From Hevea brasiliensis (Eukaryota > Streptophyta > Magnoliopsida > Malpighiales > Euphorbiaceae): 64,000 nucleotides of DNA. The notes under the pieces were generated by a model that saw only the letters and a program-made list of their open reading frames with translations, made no database searches and was not told the origin of the DNA. Made by a program: the position numbers and the translations under genes. Below, piece after piece: positions 49,216 to 60,066 of this stretch; position 1 is the first letter of the stretch, and each line of letters starts with the position of its first letter. Location: positions 10,549,375 to 10,613,374 of the forward strand of contig NC_079510.1 in assembly GCF_030052815.1 (NCBI RefSeq), in the 5' to 3' direction.

Positions 49216-50519
49216 AAATTTGTAACACCCCCGTTTGCATAGCCTGGTAGATTTCACTGTTCCGGTGACCGGTGTCGGTCCGAACAATTAATGGGATTAG
49301 GGCCACACTTAAGACAACTTGAGAAGCCATAAACACAAATAATTAGTAATGTTTAATTAGTTAACTATAAATAAGAAAAACAGAACATAAGAGGTTAAAC
49401 GCAGTAGAGTCACAATATGAGTGACCTCCTCTGAACGCATCGAAGTCGTTTTAAACTCAAATTACGAACTGTAAAAAGTGACGCTGCGGTCCTTAGGACC
49501 CTTATGAACACAGTGGAAAAGAGAAAATCATGAAAAAGAACTGTTAAGTCAGTCAAATAATTAGGTCAGAGAGCCGGAAGAAATATGAAATTATTTGCAA
49601 ACCAGGATGAACCGGCGAGGGGCAATTTGGTCAATTGACCCCGAGAGCTGACTCCTGACCTAACTGTCAAATAAAATCGAAGAAAAGAAAATTTCGAAAT
49701 CGAGAATTAAATTAAAGAACTAATGGAAAAAAAATAAATAAAAAAAAAGAAAGAAGATGGAAAAGTCAAAGGTGATGACATCATGCATGATGTCATAAAC
49801 AAATTAATTAAATTATTTATTAAATTGATTTGTGGTCTTCCATAAGCCAAGTTTATAAAATAAAAGAAAAGAAAAAAAAATGGTCATCTTCCCACTTTCC
49901 CATCCACACTCTTTCTCTCTCTCATTTCTCCTTTGTTCCTCCATAGCCATGAAAAATCAAGCTTTTAAAGCTTGAATCAACCCCATAAATCCCACAAATT
50001 TCTTATGTAAATCTTATTGTTGGATCTTGAAAAGCTTATTGAGAACAAGAAGAAAGAAGAAATTAGAAGAATTGGAGCTTTTGGAAAAACTTCAATTGAA
50101 GTAAGTTGATCCAACCTTTTCTTTAAGTAAAAATGTTTGAATTAGAGTAGAAATGGATAGAATAACATGAAAAATTGAGAAAATTATGTATGAGAACAAA
50201 GATGTAAATTTCATCCAGCCATGGGATTGTGAAGTGTTGATGTGTTTTAGTTCAAGTAAATGTGTGTACAAGCCTAATTGAGCAAGTAGATGTGATTGGC
50301 ACACTTTGATTTGATGAATTTTAATAAATTAGAAATTAGGGTTTGAATGTTAGGGTTTGTGAACTAAAATTTGGAGAAATGAGTAAATGGCATGTTTGAC
50401 CTAGTGTGAGGTGAAAAATGGTCAATAATGACCAAAGGAGATGTGTTTGAATTGTTGGAAGTGAAGCCAAATTCGGAGGTTGCATGGTCATGCTACTGGC
50501 AGCATGACCAAGCCAACTT

Positions 50520-51200
50520 TGAAGGACCAAAACTCAAATTTTACAAGTCCAATTGATATGCCACCAATTGGAGATGAAAATAGACATAAAATAGCACAAT
50601 TTTCATTAAGGAACCATGGCCAAAAACTGACTAAAACTTGGTGAACCAATTGACCAAAGTGAAATGAGAGCAGGCTGCCACTGCACCAAACTGACCAAAT
50701 GAACAGTTAGTCATAATTCGAGTTAGACAGGTCAAATTGACCTGAAATTTTACCAGCAATTAGATAAGATATAGATCTAAAACTTTCATGAAGAGCACCA
50801 ACCCAAATTATGCCATTAACCCATTCAAATTATTGAGCAAAGCTGAGTTACTGTACCTGCAAAACTGCAGGATTGCCATTTGAGCAGTAATGTTTGAATG
50901 GCTATAACTCTCTCTAGAAAACTCTGATTTAGGTGATTCTTAAACCGATGGAAACCTAAGATATAGTAGAACATTTCATATGAAGAAAGTTAGACCAAAT
51001 TATGAACTTAACTTGATCAAATTACTGAACAAAGTTGGATAAAAAACCTGCCAGAACCATAGTTGCAGTATGAACAGTGCACGTAAACAGTAACTGTATT
51101 TTGGCTATAACTTGAGCTACAAAACTCCGATTGGGGTGATCCAAAAATGAGAATACACTTAAGACAATAAGAAACATTTTCTATGAAGGAAGTTTTGTCA
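50520..51200 (+). repeat. degenerate tandem repeat, 180-210 bp x 4, in the nested LTR
   Basis: Units start near 50526, 50706, 50897 and 51106. Shared landmarks are GGCTATAACT, CTCCGATTGGGGTGATCC-like sequence, ACCGATGGAAA, an AAGACATAG-like stretch, then ACTTTCATGAAGA and a GACCAAATT-like end. Units are strongly diverged, so the array is old. Confidence 0.65.
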
Positions 51201-52772
51201 AATTCCAACAGTAGATTGACCAATGGAACAGTGCAACTTCGGATCACCAAAATAGAAAATTGGCAATTTTGCCAAAATGACCTAAGCTTTGAGAAAATGA
51301 CCAAAACCAACAAGTTTAGTGACCAAAATGTGGTATGTGGGTGAAGTTGGAATTCCCATACCTATTAAGCCTTAGAAAGTCAACTATTTGACTTGAATAG
51401 TGCAGTGAATAGTAACCCGAAACACAAAATTTAAAGACCGTCGAATTTAGCACGTTAGAGCTAGGTAATTGTAAAGCTAAATTTATTTTGGATTTATGTT
51501 AAGTTCTAGTACTGAAACATTGTAAAATTGTGTGTTTCAGTTGAAAAGAATATCAGGAAGGAACCCGAGGAACCGAGTCGAGGCTAAGGGACAACTCGTT
51601 TGAGGTTTGTGCACAATAAACCCTATTTAAGCATTTTATCCTTGAAAAATTGATTTAGTACGCATTATGAATTTATGAACTTTTGTGTTGCCACCTTGTG
51701 ACCAAATTGTAACTTTGGAAATTGATTTGATTTTTGTATGCAATATTTGAATGAAATGTTTGAAATGGATTTTTGATTCACACTTAGCATGACAGTTACT
51801 TATTATTCCTCCTCCATTTATGGGGTTGAGATCGTTTATTTTCCTCCCTTTCTGGCTTGCCAGTTGAGGTTGTAGATCGAATGAGTACTTATTAGCTAGC
51901 TAGCCACCTCCCTCATTGATTTCGATTAATGGGTTGAGATTTCTTTGTCGTGGTGTACAACGCGACATTGATCGGATATTTTGTTTCATGGCTTAAGTTG
52001 TGTATGACTTGGCAATACTGTGTTTATGAAATTGTTTGACTAAACTGTGTTTAATAGATTATTTGACAAAATGGTGTTATTATGAACTTTGATATTTGTG
52101 AAATGTGATTGAGAAATATTTAAAGTATGTTTGGCAATGAATGATTTATTTATGGCATTTTAAATTTTTATTGTGCACCACTGAGTATTTTTATACTCAG
52201 CGATGGCTTATTTTGCTGTCGCAGATAAGAGTAAGGAAAAAGCAGCAGAGTGAGCTGCTACTGAGTTGAAGATCACATCAACCTTTTGTACGGGTATTAT
52301 TTTATACCATTGTAAATAATTTTGATGTAAATATGGAAATGTTGTATGTATCAATGTAGTTGAGCAGTTGTAAATAAATTGTAATAATATTTTTTTGGAT
52401 TTTCTTCTGTAAATTTAATATTGGTGCTTATGAATTTCTCATTTTATGCTTATGAATGGAGATATTAAATATTTTGAGATGAGAAATCTTGTTTTGTATT
52501 GTGAAATTATTTTGAAGTGTGTTGAACTGAGTTGGTTGAGTTATTGAAGGTTGGGAGTTGTGAAATATTTTTGGAAGTGTTTTTTTTAGGTAATTGAAGA
52601 ACTGTTTACTCCAGTTTTCAAACAGAACTCTGTCAAAATTTTTATAAAAATTGCGGCAAAATTTAAAATGGACAAAATTTTTACTAGTATTTAAGCTTTA
52701 ATAAATGATTTTTAATTCTCACTAATATGCTCACCACTTCCAAAATGTAAGAAAATCGTTTTAAAATCCCTT

Positions 52773-52830
52773 GTAGGGTACTTAATGAGTTATCGGTAGG
52801 TGAAGTTCGGTAGTTCATTAAGTATTCTAC
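52773..52830 (+). other. terminal (U5) hairpin, nested LTR
   Basis: A 24-base arm (52773-52796) pairs without gaps with 52807-52830 if G-U pairs are allowed. The 10-base loop is TAGGTGAAGT. It ends exactly 39 bp before the LTR end. The equivalent hairpin of the outer LTR is at 54839-54896 with the same arm length, loop length and distance. Confidence 0.75.
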
Positions 52831-54838
52831 GGGATCATGTTATGCCTTACAGAGGGATAAGGTGTGACAAAATTTCTTACTGTAAACAGACCAATAGAAC
52901 AGTAGAAAATAGTGACCCAAAACTGAATTTTTGAAATTTCACTTGGGTAGTTTAAAAATTCAATTGACAACCAATGCCAACAAAAATAAGACTCAAAATA
53001 TGGTATGTGAGTGCAATTAGAGTTAGTATAACTATTAAGTATGGAAAAGTCAATATTTTGACCTATTGGTTAAATGAACAGTAACTCCATAACTTTAACT
53101 ACAAGAGTTCAACTTATAGGACCTAATAGGTAAAATCAGTATGCAAAATAAAATTATTGGAAATTAATTATTAGAAGTGGTTTGAATGGATACTAAAATA
53201 CTTTAAAATTTTGTGTTTCAGTTGAAAAGAGGTCTTCGAAAGAAGAAAGAAAATTGGAATAAATCAAGTCAACAAAAGAGGTTTGTGCACAACTAATTTT
53301 TAATTTATAAATGTTTATATATTTGAATGATTTTATTTCTTTATGATTTATGTTTATTAAGTTGTGATTTTCATTTCAACAATTATTGAGCATGGTTGTG
53401 GATTAAATGAAATTGACTTTGGAAATTAGTGATTGAAATATGATTTACATGGAAATTGTACTTTGAATTGTGATTGGTATGGAAAATATTGGAATTGGCA
53501 TTGAAATTGATTTGTATTGTGATTTGATGCTCACAAAAAGGGCAATGAGTTTTATGATGTTATTTTATATCTCACTATTAATGCTCGACCTGGTTATTAC
53601 CCGTCTCTCATTTGTTGAGGAGAACTGGAGTTAGCATTGTTTTGATTACCATGGTATGTGCACATTGATGTGATCTTCCTCATAAAAGAGGTTAGATCAA
53701 TAATGAAGATAGGCCCTTTTGGAATATAAATTAATATGGTGTGATGGATGAAATGTGCATGATTCGATTCGATCTCCCTGACTATAGGGAGTGAGAATCA
53801 CCCCGAAGATAGGCCCTTACGGATTAGTCTTGCATTGAGATAGTGAGAATAAGAATGGATTGAAAATGAGTAATTGTGCTTTTTGAATGAGATTTTATGC
53901 ACAAATGATTTAAAGGAAATTATTTATTTTATGTGGTTTGATACTTTTCCCCATTTAATGAAATTCAATATTTATTTATTTAAATTGAAGGAGAATATTT
54001 TCCATGTTCATTATGATTTGGAAAAATGGAAATTATTGATCAATGTTATTAAATAAATGATTTACATTATTGGAACATTGATTTTGGTTTTGTGAAATAT
54101 GATGAGATTAAATATTTTTAAATTCTTTGCTATGATTTTGTCGAGACATAGTATATTATATTTTAAATTATAGTTGTACACCACTGAGTTCACCGCTTAG
54201 TGATAGCTTTGTATGCTGTTATAGGTAAAAGTAAGGACGCAGCAGCTGAGTGAGATCACTTGAAGTTGAGACTTGAAGACTGGCTAGGATAATATTGTAG
54301 GTATACTAATGTACACTAAATTTTGATGTAATTATGTAACTATGTGTATGTAATTTACATTGAGCAGTGTACAAACTCTTTTGTAATATTATTTTGGGTG
54401 TGCAATCAAATGCAAGTTATTGTTATTTAAATTTGGGATTTTTATTTACTTGTATATTTTTGGTGAAATGAATTTTATTACCTAATGAATGTATAGTTTA
54501 AATTTCTTTTCAAGTCTTGTAAAACACGGTTTGAATTCATTATGATGTTTTGGTTGAGAATGAATATGATAAATTGAGATCAACTGAGTTAATCATTGGA
54601 AATGACTCATCAATTGTTGAGACTGGTTTGGGAAATCTTATAAACTGTTTTTGCAGGTAAATTTAAGAACTGTTTTCACATATTTTTAGCCGTAATCACG
54701 CGGATTTTTCACAAGAATTTTAAAAATACCCAATTAGTCCTAAACGAATTTTATGACTCATACTTGAGTCTAAAACACTCAAGAAAATTTTTTCTCACCA
54801 CTCCAATTTTAAAATGCATTGTTTCGTCAAAATTCTTT

Positions 54839-54896
54839 GTAGTATATTTAATAGATTATCGGTAGGCGAAATTTGATAATTTATTAGGTATACTAC
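54839..54896 (+). other. terminal (U5) hairpin, outer LTR
   Basis: The 24-base arms 54839-54862 and 54873-54896 pair fully, counting G-U; the loop is TAGGCGAAAT. About ten of the 24 pairs differ from the nested copy, yet none is broken. At least one is a double change from G-C to A-T. Confidence 0.75.
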
Positions 54897-54935
54897 GGAA
54901 TAATATCATACCTTACGGAGGGGTAGGGTGTGACA

Positions 54936-55542
54936 TATTTAGTATTAAAAATTAATATTTATTATGTCATGGTGATGTCATTATTTACTTTAATTAGAAA
55001 TCCATTTTCTTTTCTTTTTCCCTTTTTTTTTTCCATTAACCTCTCCACTTTTAATTATTTTTCACAATTTTAATTTCCTACATTTTATTGGATAATTATG
55101 CCAAAAGTCACCTTTAAGAATAAATTGACCAAATGGCCCTTTACTGGTCTGATCGTTTTTCCAGTAACATTTAATTACTTCCAAAACCCTGGTTCAATTA
55201 TTTGAGCAGGTTCTTAGTTCTTTTTTATGGTTTTCATAATTTCCTTAACTTCGCAATAATTCTTAGGCATAGGGTGTCACAAGGTCTCACTCAAAAATAG
55301 GACAGCGACTGACATCGCAGTCACTTTCTGTTTAGGTCATTCATTACTGTGGCATTGACTCATTTAACCCTTTATGTCTAGTTTTCTTGATTTACATTTA
55401 ACCTTCATATAATGGCTATTAATTTTTATTTTTGGAGTTTCTAGATGATTTAATTCTGATTCTAAATCTCTTAATTGTCCGAACTGATACTGATCACTAA
55501 AATAATAGACTATATAAAACTGCCTATTTTGAGAACGTTACA
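54936..55542 (-). repeat. inverted partial LTR (first 600 bp)
   Basis: On the minus strand this starts TGTAACGTTCTCAAAATAGG at 55542 and matches 47405-48010 in order, including the GACCTAAAC, GCAGTCGCTGTCCTA-like and ATGACATCACCATGACA landmarks. Many of the differences are transitions. It stops where the plus-strand LTR ends (54935). Confidence 0.85.
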
Positions 55543-56042
55543 TATGTTGGGTTCTAGGGTCAATTCCCAGCTCAAGCTATGTACAATTTTTTTTTTCATG
55601 TTTTCTTTTTATTATTTTTTTCTTTCACATTTTCCTTCATTTTCTTTATTTAATACATCGCGATCTGCAAATCCTTTACTTTAATTGAAGTTTTTTAAAA
55701 AAAAAATTTAAATTCCCCAGAAAATTATTTAATCTAAAACGTTGCTTTTCTTGACACCTGCATTTTCTGGTTTAAAACAGTTTTTTTTAGTAATTATTTT
55801 ATTCTTATCGTTTTAGCCGAAGGCAAGTCTAGAAGTCGAGCGTTGTTGTGCAAGAATAGTTTCAATTTAACAGTTTTGAAAATTTAAGTTTTACTCACAA
55901 TTTTATTTTATTTTTTCAAAATACTGTTTACCCTTTAAAATTTTAAAAATTAAAATTTATCTATAAATTTTAATATGTTTTCTTTAGAAAAATGCTATTT
56001 GTCTCTAATATTTTGAGTTATGTTAAAATTAATAGTTTTATT

Positions 56043-56575
56043 TAGGGCTGAGCAGAGTTCGGTTTAAATCGAAAAATTGAATCGAATTAATTTAATTTAG
56101 TTCAATCAGTTTGATTTTAAAATTTAATCGGTTCGGTTCGATTTTACATTATAAAAATTTCATTTATTTCGACTCGGCTCAGTTTTGAAGAAAAAAAAAT
56201 CAATTAAACCTAACCAAACTGAATACTAATTTATATATTCAAATTGAACTAAATCGAACCAAATTTATTTTTGAATTAATTTATTTTTATGGAAAATTTA
56301 TAAATTATATTTAATTATATATATATTAATTATTTAATTTTATTTATTAATGGTTATTATATTCAAACCAAAATCAAAATTAAATCAAATAACTTAAAAA
56401 TCAAATTTAAATTAAAAAATCAATGAAAAATCAAAATAAATATATTTAAATCAAACCAAACCGAACTGAAATAGAATAATTCAATTCGATTCTATTTTTT
56501 ACTCATTTCAATTCAGCTCGATTTTTAAAATTTAAAATTTAATTTTTATAAATTAATTCAATTCGATTCGTCCTA
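56043..56575. mobile_element. hAT-type MITE
   Basis: It begins TAGGGCTGAGCAGAGTTCGG and ends CGATTCGTCCTA. The flanking 8 bp match at 6 of 8 (GTTTTATT at 56035-56042, ATTTTATC at 56576-56583). The interior is AT-rich with repeated CCGAACTGAA/TTCGGTTCGATT motifs in both directions. About 533 bp, non-coding. The start sequence is that of a common plant hAT terminus; the right TIR is eroded. Confidence 0.6.
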
Positions 56576-56676
56576 ATTTTATCTCTCTATTTTAAAAAGT
56601 TAATAATTTAATTTTTATATTTTTATTCCGTCAAAATAAGATCCTTTTCATTTAATTTTCCACTGATTGCGAGTAA

Positions 56677-57252
56677 ATGACCAAAATACCACTTCCTATT
56701 TCTTCCCAACCCCTTTTCACCACTTTAGCTTTGCGACTAGCTTTCCCCTTACTCAAGTCGACCGACGCCACCATCTCAGGAGACCACCGCGACACTAACG
56801 CAGTTAGCAGAGGCTATAAATGCTACCAGCTCAGGTCCACGCCAACTTCATCCCCTTCCAAGAAGTCCTCGAGTTGGAACACGCCAACTTTGAATGGCCA
56901 TGTTTGGCGTTGGGAGAGTCTCAATAGTGGAAGCAGCGGCAGTGGTGTGAGCAGGCAGGAAGGAGCGGTATGCAACCTCAACAACATTGGCTTGCGACTT
57001 CAACTTCATTCAAGCTACCCAATTAATCTCTCCTTCACAGTAAGAAAACCTGGTTTATATGGTTTTGATTCATCTGCCTTAGTGGTTGCAACTGTGATCA
57101 ATTCAACGTCGTTTGCCTTTGCTAATAAAAAAGAGCTGCCAACAGAAGCTCGGTCTAGCTCCTTAAGCATTCTTCTCCTTCTCCTCATTTTTCCTCCTGT
57201 AAAACCCCAATTCGCATCTTGCTCCTCAGTCCCCACGCACCCAGTCATGTAA
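56677..57252 (+). other. unresolved coding-like stretch
   Basis: An open frame of 191 codons starts at 56677. It is Ser/Thr/Leu-rich and ends with a hydrophobic run (SLSILLLLLIFPPV). On the other strand 57015-57425 and 57226-57438 are also open. I recognise no domain on either strand. GC content is above the surroundings. The dual open frames and lack of motifs make a real gene doubtful; it may be a captured gene fragment within a decayed element. Confidence 0.2.
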
Positions 57253-57438
57253 TAGTGTCTGGATGAAGTCATAAACCTGGCTCTCATCGTCGAAAGGATG
57301 GTGAGGCCTACTGGGAGCTGAAGCTGGTGCCGTAGACAGCAAGGACCTGGAGCCATGGCGTAGTAAATGGGTAGCGCTGGTTCTAGATTTCTTGAATCTT
57401 CTGGCCATTTTGTAAATGGTAGCACTGGTTCTTTTCAT

Positions 57439-58520
57439 TGTGGGTTAACACTTCTATGTGTTGTTGATTCCTGTATTGAGATTTTTAATTTTGTTTGAGT
57501 GAATTGAATTCATCTGCCACCTTTCTTCTGCATGCTTAATAATGTGTAAGGTATGTCTCTTGTTTGACGAAATGCTTGAGTGAAACACTTTGTGAATGAG
57601 TGTTTATTTGAGCTTGGTTAGTTGCAAGGAGATTTTTGATGCCATGAGTCATGTGGTTAAGCTCTGTTCTCATCTCTTAAGCACTGGCATGATTGATACC
57701 CAATTCTATAATTTATTGTGGTTTGATTTTATAAGGAAAAAATTATGGATTTTTTTTCTATTTTATATTTGTTTGTATTCAATAGTTTTTTGGTCAAATA
57801 AAGTAGACTTGTTTACTGAGGAATTTTCAAATTCTTCATTTCGTTTTTAGGTTGGGTGGAAGAAGTGATGGTGGAGAGATGAGGGCGAAATGGTCTGTAA
57901 TTATGTCAGGCAGAAGAGAGGAACCAAATGAAAAGAAAGAGAACGGAATTAAGAGAAGGGAAAAGGGGAGGGTATTTTAGGAATTTAAAATATTTCTCTC
58001 TCATTTGACCATTGATGAAGTGAGACCATAGTTGTAGAAATAGTATTTGGACTGTGAATAAAATCAAAATAAAAGGACTAAATACATTACGCTTTATCAT
58101 TGTGCCTAAAACTTGTTGATAGGGCTTATAAATAATTTTAATACTACTATAATAAAATTTATTTGTAGTTTATTTGATTAATTTTGAAGCCCCAATATTT
58201 TACTATTATTATTAATTGTATTGAGAAAACATGATATTTTATAAGATATTATACAATCTACTTTAGATTTGATAAAATCACAAATATATCCCTGCATTTT
58301 GACAATTTTGTCCTTAAAACGTTAATTTCATCAACAGGAGTTGCATATTCAGCGCATTGGTCATGGATTAAACAAATTAAAATTGCAAATTCAGAGCAAT
58401 TTACAAATCGGGTTAGAAAATTTCAACCCTTCTTTAGTTGCAAAGTAAATGATCATTGTTAGTTTGAGTGTCCTTTCATGAGATACTGTGGATGAATGAA
58501 AGATGACATGAATTTTTCTT
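57439..58520. other. AT-rich non-coding DNA
   Basis: I see no supportable gene. The open frames at 57596-57850 (plus) and 57906-58100 (minus) are hydrophobic, AT-driven and without motifs. Confidence 0.4.
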
Positions 58521-58627
58521 TAATTTGGCCTCCTTGATGGTAGGAAACTTCCTCCAGAATTCCTTTCAGGAAACTATCTTTAAAAAGAGAAAAAAAGAAA
58601 GGAAAAGCTGCTATAGGATTTCAAGGA

Positions 58628-59375
58628 ATGCTAATGAAATTTGCTCTAATAGGAGTCCTAGCAGCTGCAGAAGCAACACGAGAACTTCCCATAGCCAAAG
58701 CCTGGATGCTAAGATCGGTGTGGGAATATCAGCACACCATATCCATTTGGCTTGACAGAAGACCGCTACTTCGATATCTACTAGCATTTTTAACGGCAAG
58801 TCCAATCAATGCAGCAGAGATAACATTAGTGTAGTGAAGCTTTTGGGATGTTGTTTAGAGATAGAAGTTCCATTGCTAGTTTATGAATTTGTTACCAATG
58901 GAACCCTCTTTAACACATTCACAACAAAAGCAAGGCTTTAGCCTTAACTTGGGAAATCTGTTTAAAAATTGCTGCAGAAACTGCAGTAGTGCTATCCTGC
59001 TTGCATTCTACAGCTTCTGTTCTAATCATTCATAGGGATATCAAGACAGCTAACATACTCTTAGATGATAATTACATAGCAAAGTGTCTGATTTTGGTAC
59101 CTTGAGGTTAGTTCCACTGGATCAAGATAAACTATCAAAAATGGTGCCAGGAACTCTTGGATACCTACTTTCAGTGCTTACAAAAAAGCCAACCGAAGTG
59201 ATGTATATAACTTCGAAGTGGTCCATGTGGATTTACTAACCAAGAGAAAGCACTCTATTTTCTTTTCAAAGGCCTGAGGAGGAGGGAAATTTGGCTATGT
59301 ATTTACTTAATGCATTAAAAGAGGATCACCAGGTGAATGTTCTTGAGGATTGCATCAAATTCAGAAGAGACAAAG
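58628..59375 (+). pseudogene. wall-associated receptor kinase (WAK-like) pseudogene
   Basis: WAKs are plasma-membrane receptor kinases that bind cell-wall pectin. The N-terminus looks like a signal peptide (MLMKFALIGVLAAAEA at 58628) leading, after a frame change near 58710, into the cysteine-containing GUB_WAK start (DRCGNISTPYPFGL, about 58713-58754). The rest of the ectodomain, the membrane segment and the kinase N-lobe are missing. From about 58822 the kinase resumes with [20 protein letters not shown], then after more frame breaks the catalytic loop HRDIKTANILLDD (59031-59069) and DFG (about 59088). Sequence after GTLGYL is garbled, and the last recognisable part resembles the WAK ALKED...VLEDCI segment. 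Several stops make it clearly non-functional. No intact relative lies nearby. Confidence 0.8.
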
Positions 59376-59767
59376 TATATATATATAATTTTTTTTTCTC
59401 TTTTTCTCATTAATCTTTTGTTATTTGATTGAACAATCTGAATGACAGGTGACAAATGAAAACAAGTGAAAATATTCTCAAGGTCACCAAAGAAGTTGTT
59501 CATTTACTGAATTATGTTTTGCCTGCAACAGTATTAAGTATTAGTATCCATTTTGTTAATCATAAAGGAAGTTTTCTAATACAAGCCTTAAAATTATGTA
59601 ATCCATGGTGGCAATTCCTGACAATTTTATTATAAAAAAAATTATTATTTAGTTCCTCTGTTTTAAAGAAATTTTTTGAGAATTTTATTATAGGAAAAAT
59701 TATTATTTAGTTGCTCTATTCCAACGGAGCTAACTACTTTTTTTTTCTTATTTTAAAAAATATAATT

Positions 59768-60066
59768 TATCTCTGTGCTTATTGATGTTGTTTAATTTAG
59801 CTGTTTTTAACTTTTTGTTTAAATTAGCCAAAAAGTTTTAATTTAAGATTAATTTAATCCAAAAATAAAAAAATCAAGGAATAAGTAATTTAGCCTAAAA
59901 ATCGAGAAATTTAACTTCATGATTTTATCTAAAAGAAATCAAGAAATTAAACACAAAAATTTTAATTTTTAGGCTAAATTGAGTATAAATTAAAACTTGA
60001 AATTAATTTGAATAAAAAGTTAAAAATAGCTTAATTAAGCATCGTCGATAAGTCCTAGGATGAAAT
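59768..60066. repeat. foldback (inverted) repeat
   Basis: The left arm 59768-59870 (TTTAATTTAGCTGTTTTTAA) is the inverted complement, with mismatches, of 59965-60066 (TTAAAAATAGCTTAATTAAG). Arms of about 100 bp enclose a loop of about 95 bp. It is a likely MITE remnant. No target duplication could be placed. Confidence 0.6.

Larger units (their letters stand above)
49221..52869 (+). mobile_element. solo LTR, 3.65 kb, nested in the outer LTR
   Basis: TGTAACACCCCCGTTTGC...GATAAGGTGTGACA is flanked by a perfect duplication AAATT (49216-49220 and 52870-52874). It is homologous along its length to the outer LTR. With no internal region, PBS or second LTR it is a solo LTR, the usual product of LTR-LTR recombination. 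It includes a 190-bp degenerate repeat array (50520-51200) and the U5 hairpin (52773-52830). Open frames inside are short and not supported as genes. Confidence 0.85.
47405..54935 (+). repeat. long gypsy-type LTR, outer copy (split by nested LTR)
   Basis: TGTAATGCCC...GGGTAGGGTGTGACA, about 3877 bp once the nested LTR and its duplication (49221-52874) are removed. It is homologous throughout to the nested copy but clearly diverged: a U3 with GACCGGTGTCGGTTCGGACA, a purine-rich then CT-rich zone (47900-48125), a degenerate 190-bp tandem zone, a CACTGAGT...AAAAGTAAGGACGCAGCAGC region (about 54183-54252), and a terminal hairpin. I infer a Ty3/gypsy LTR from TGTAACACCC-like start and length; no internal domains are present to prove it. 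Confidence 0.75.
47405..55542. mobile_element. composite LTR insertion with inverted LTR-type ends
   Basis: The left end begins TGTAATGCCC (an LTR U3 start in plus orientation). The right end, read on the minus strand, begins TGTAACGTTC (the same U3 start, inverted). About 600 bp at each end are inverted copies of each other at roughly 87-90 percent by eye. A perfect 5-bp direct repeat TATGT flanks the whole (47400-47404 and 55543-55547). Inside are a full plus-strand LTR (ending GTGTGACA at 54935) split by a nested solo LTR, then the inverted partial LTR. There is no coding region. The flanks join sensibly if the composite is removed. Confidence 0.7.

Noticed and set aside
49054..49287. 77-codon minus-strand frame
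   Set aside because: It spans the junction between the outer and nested LTRs, so it is accidental.
54936..54940. TATTT as target duplication of a simple plus-strand solo LTR
   Set aside because: It differs by one base from TATGT on the left, whereas TATGT at 55543-55547 is a perfect match; kept only as the alternative reading.
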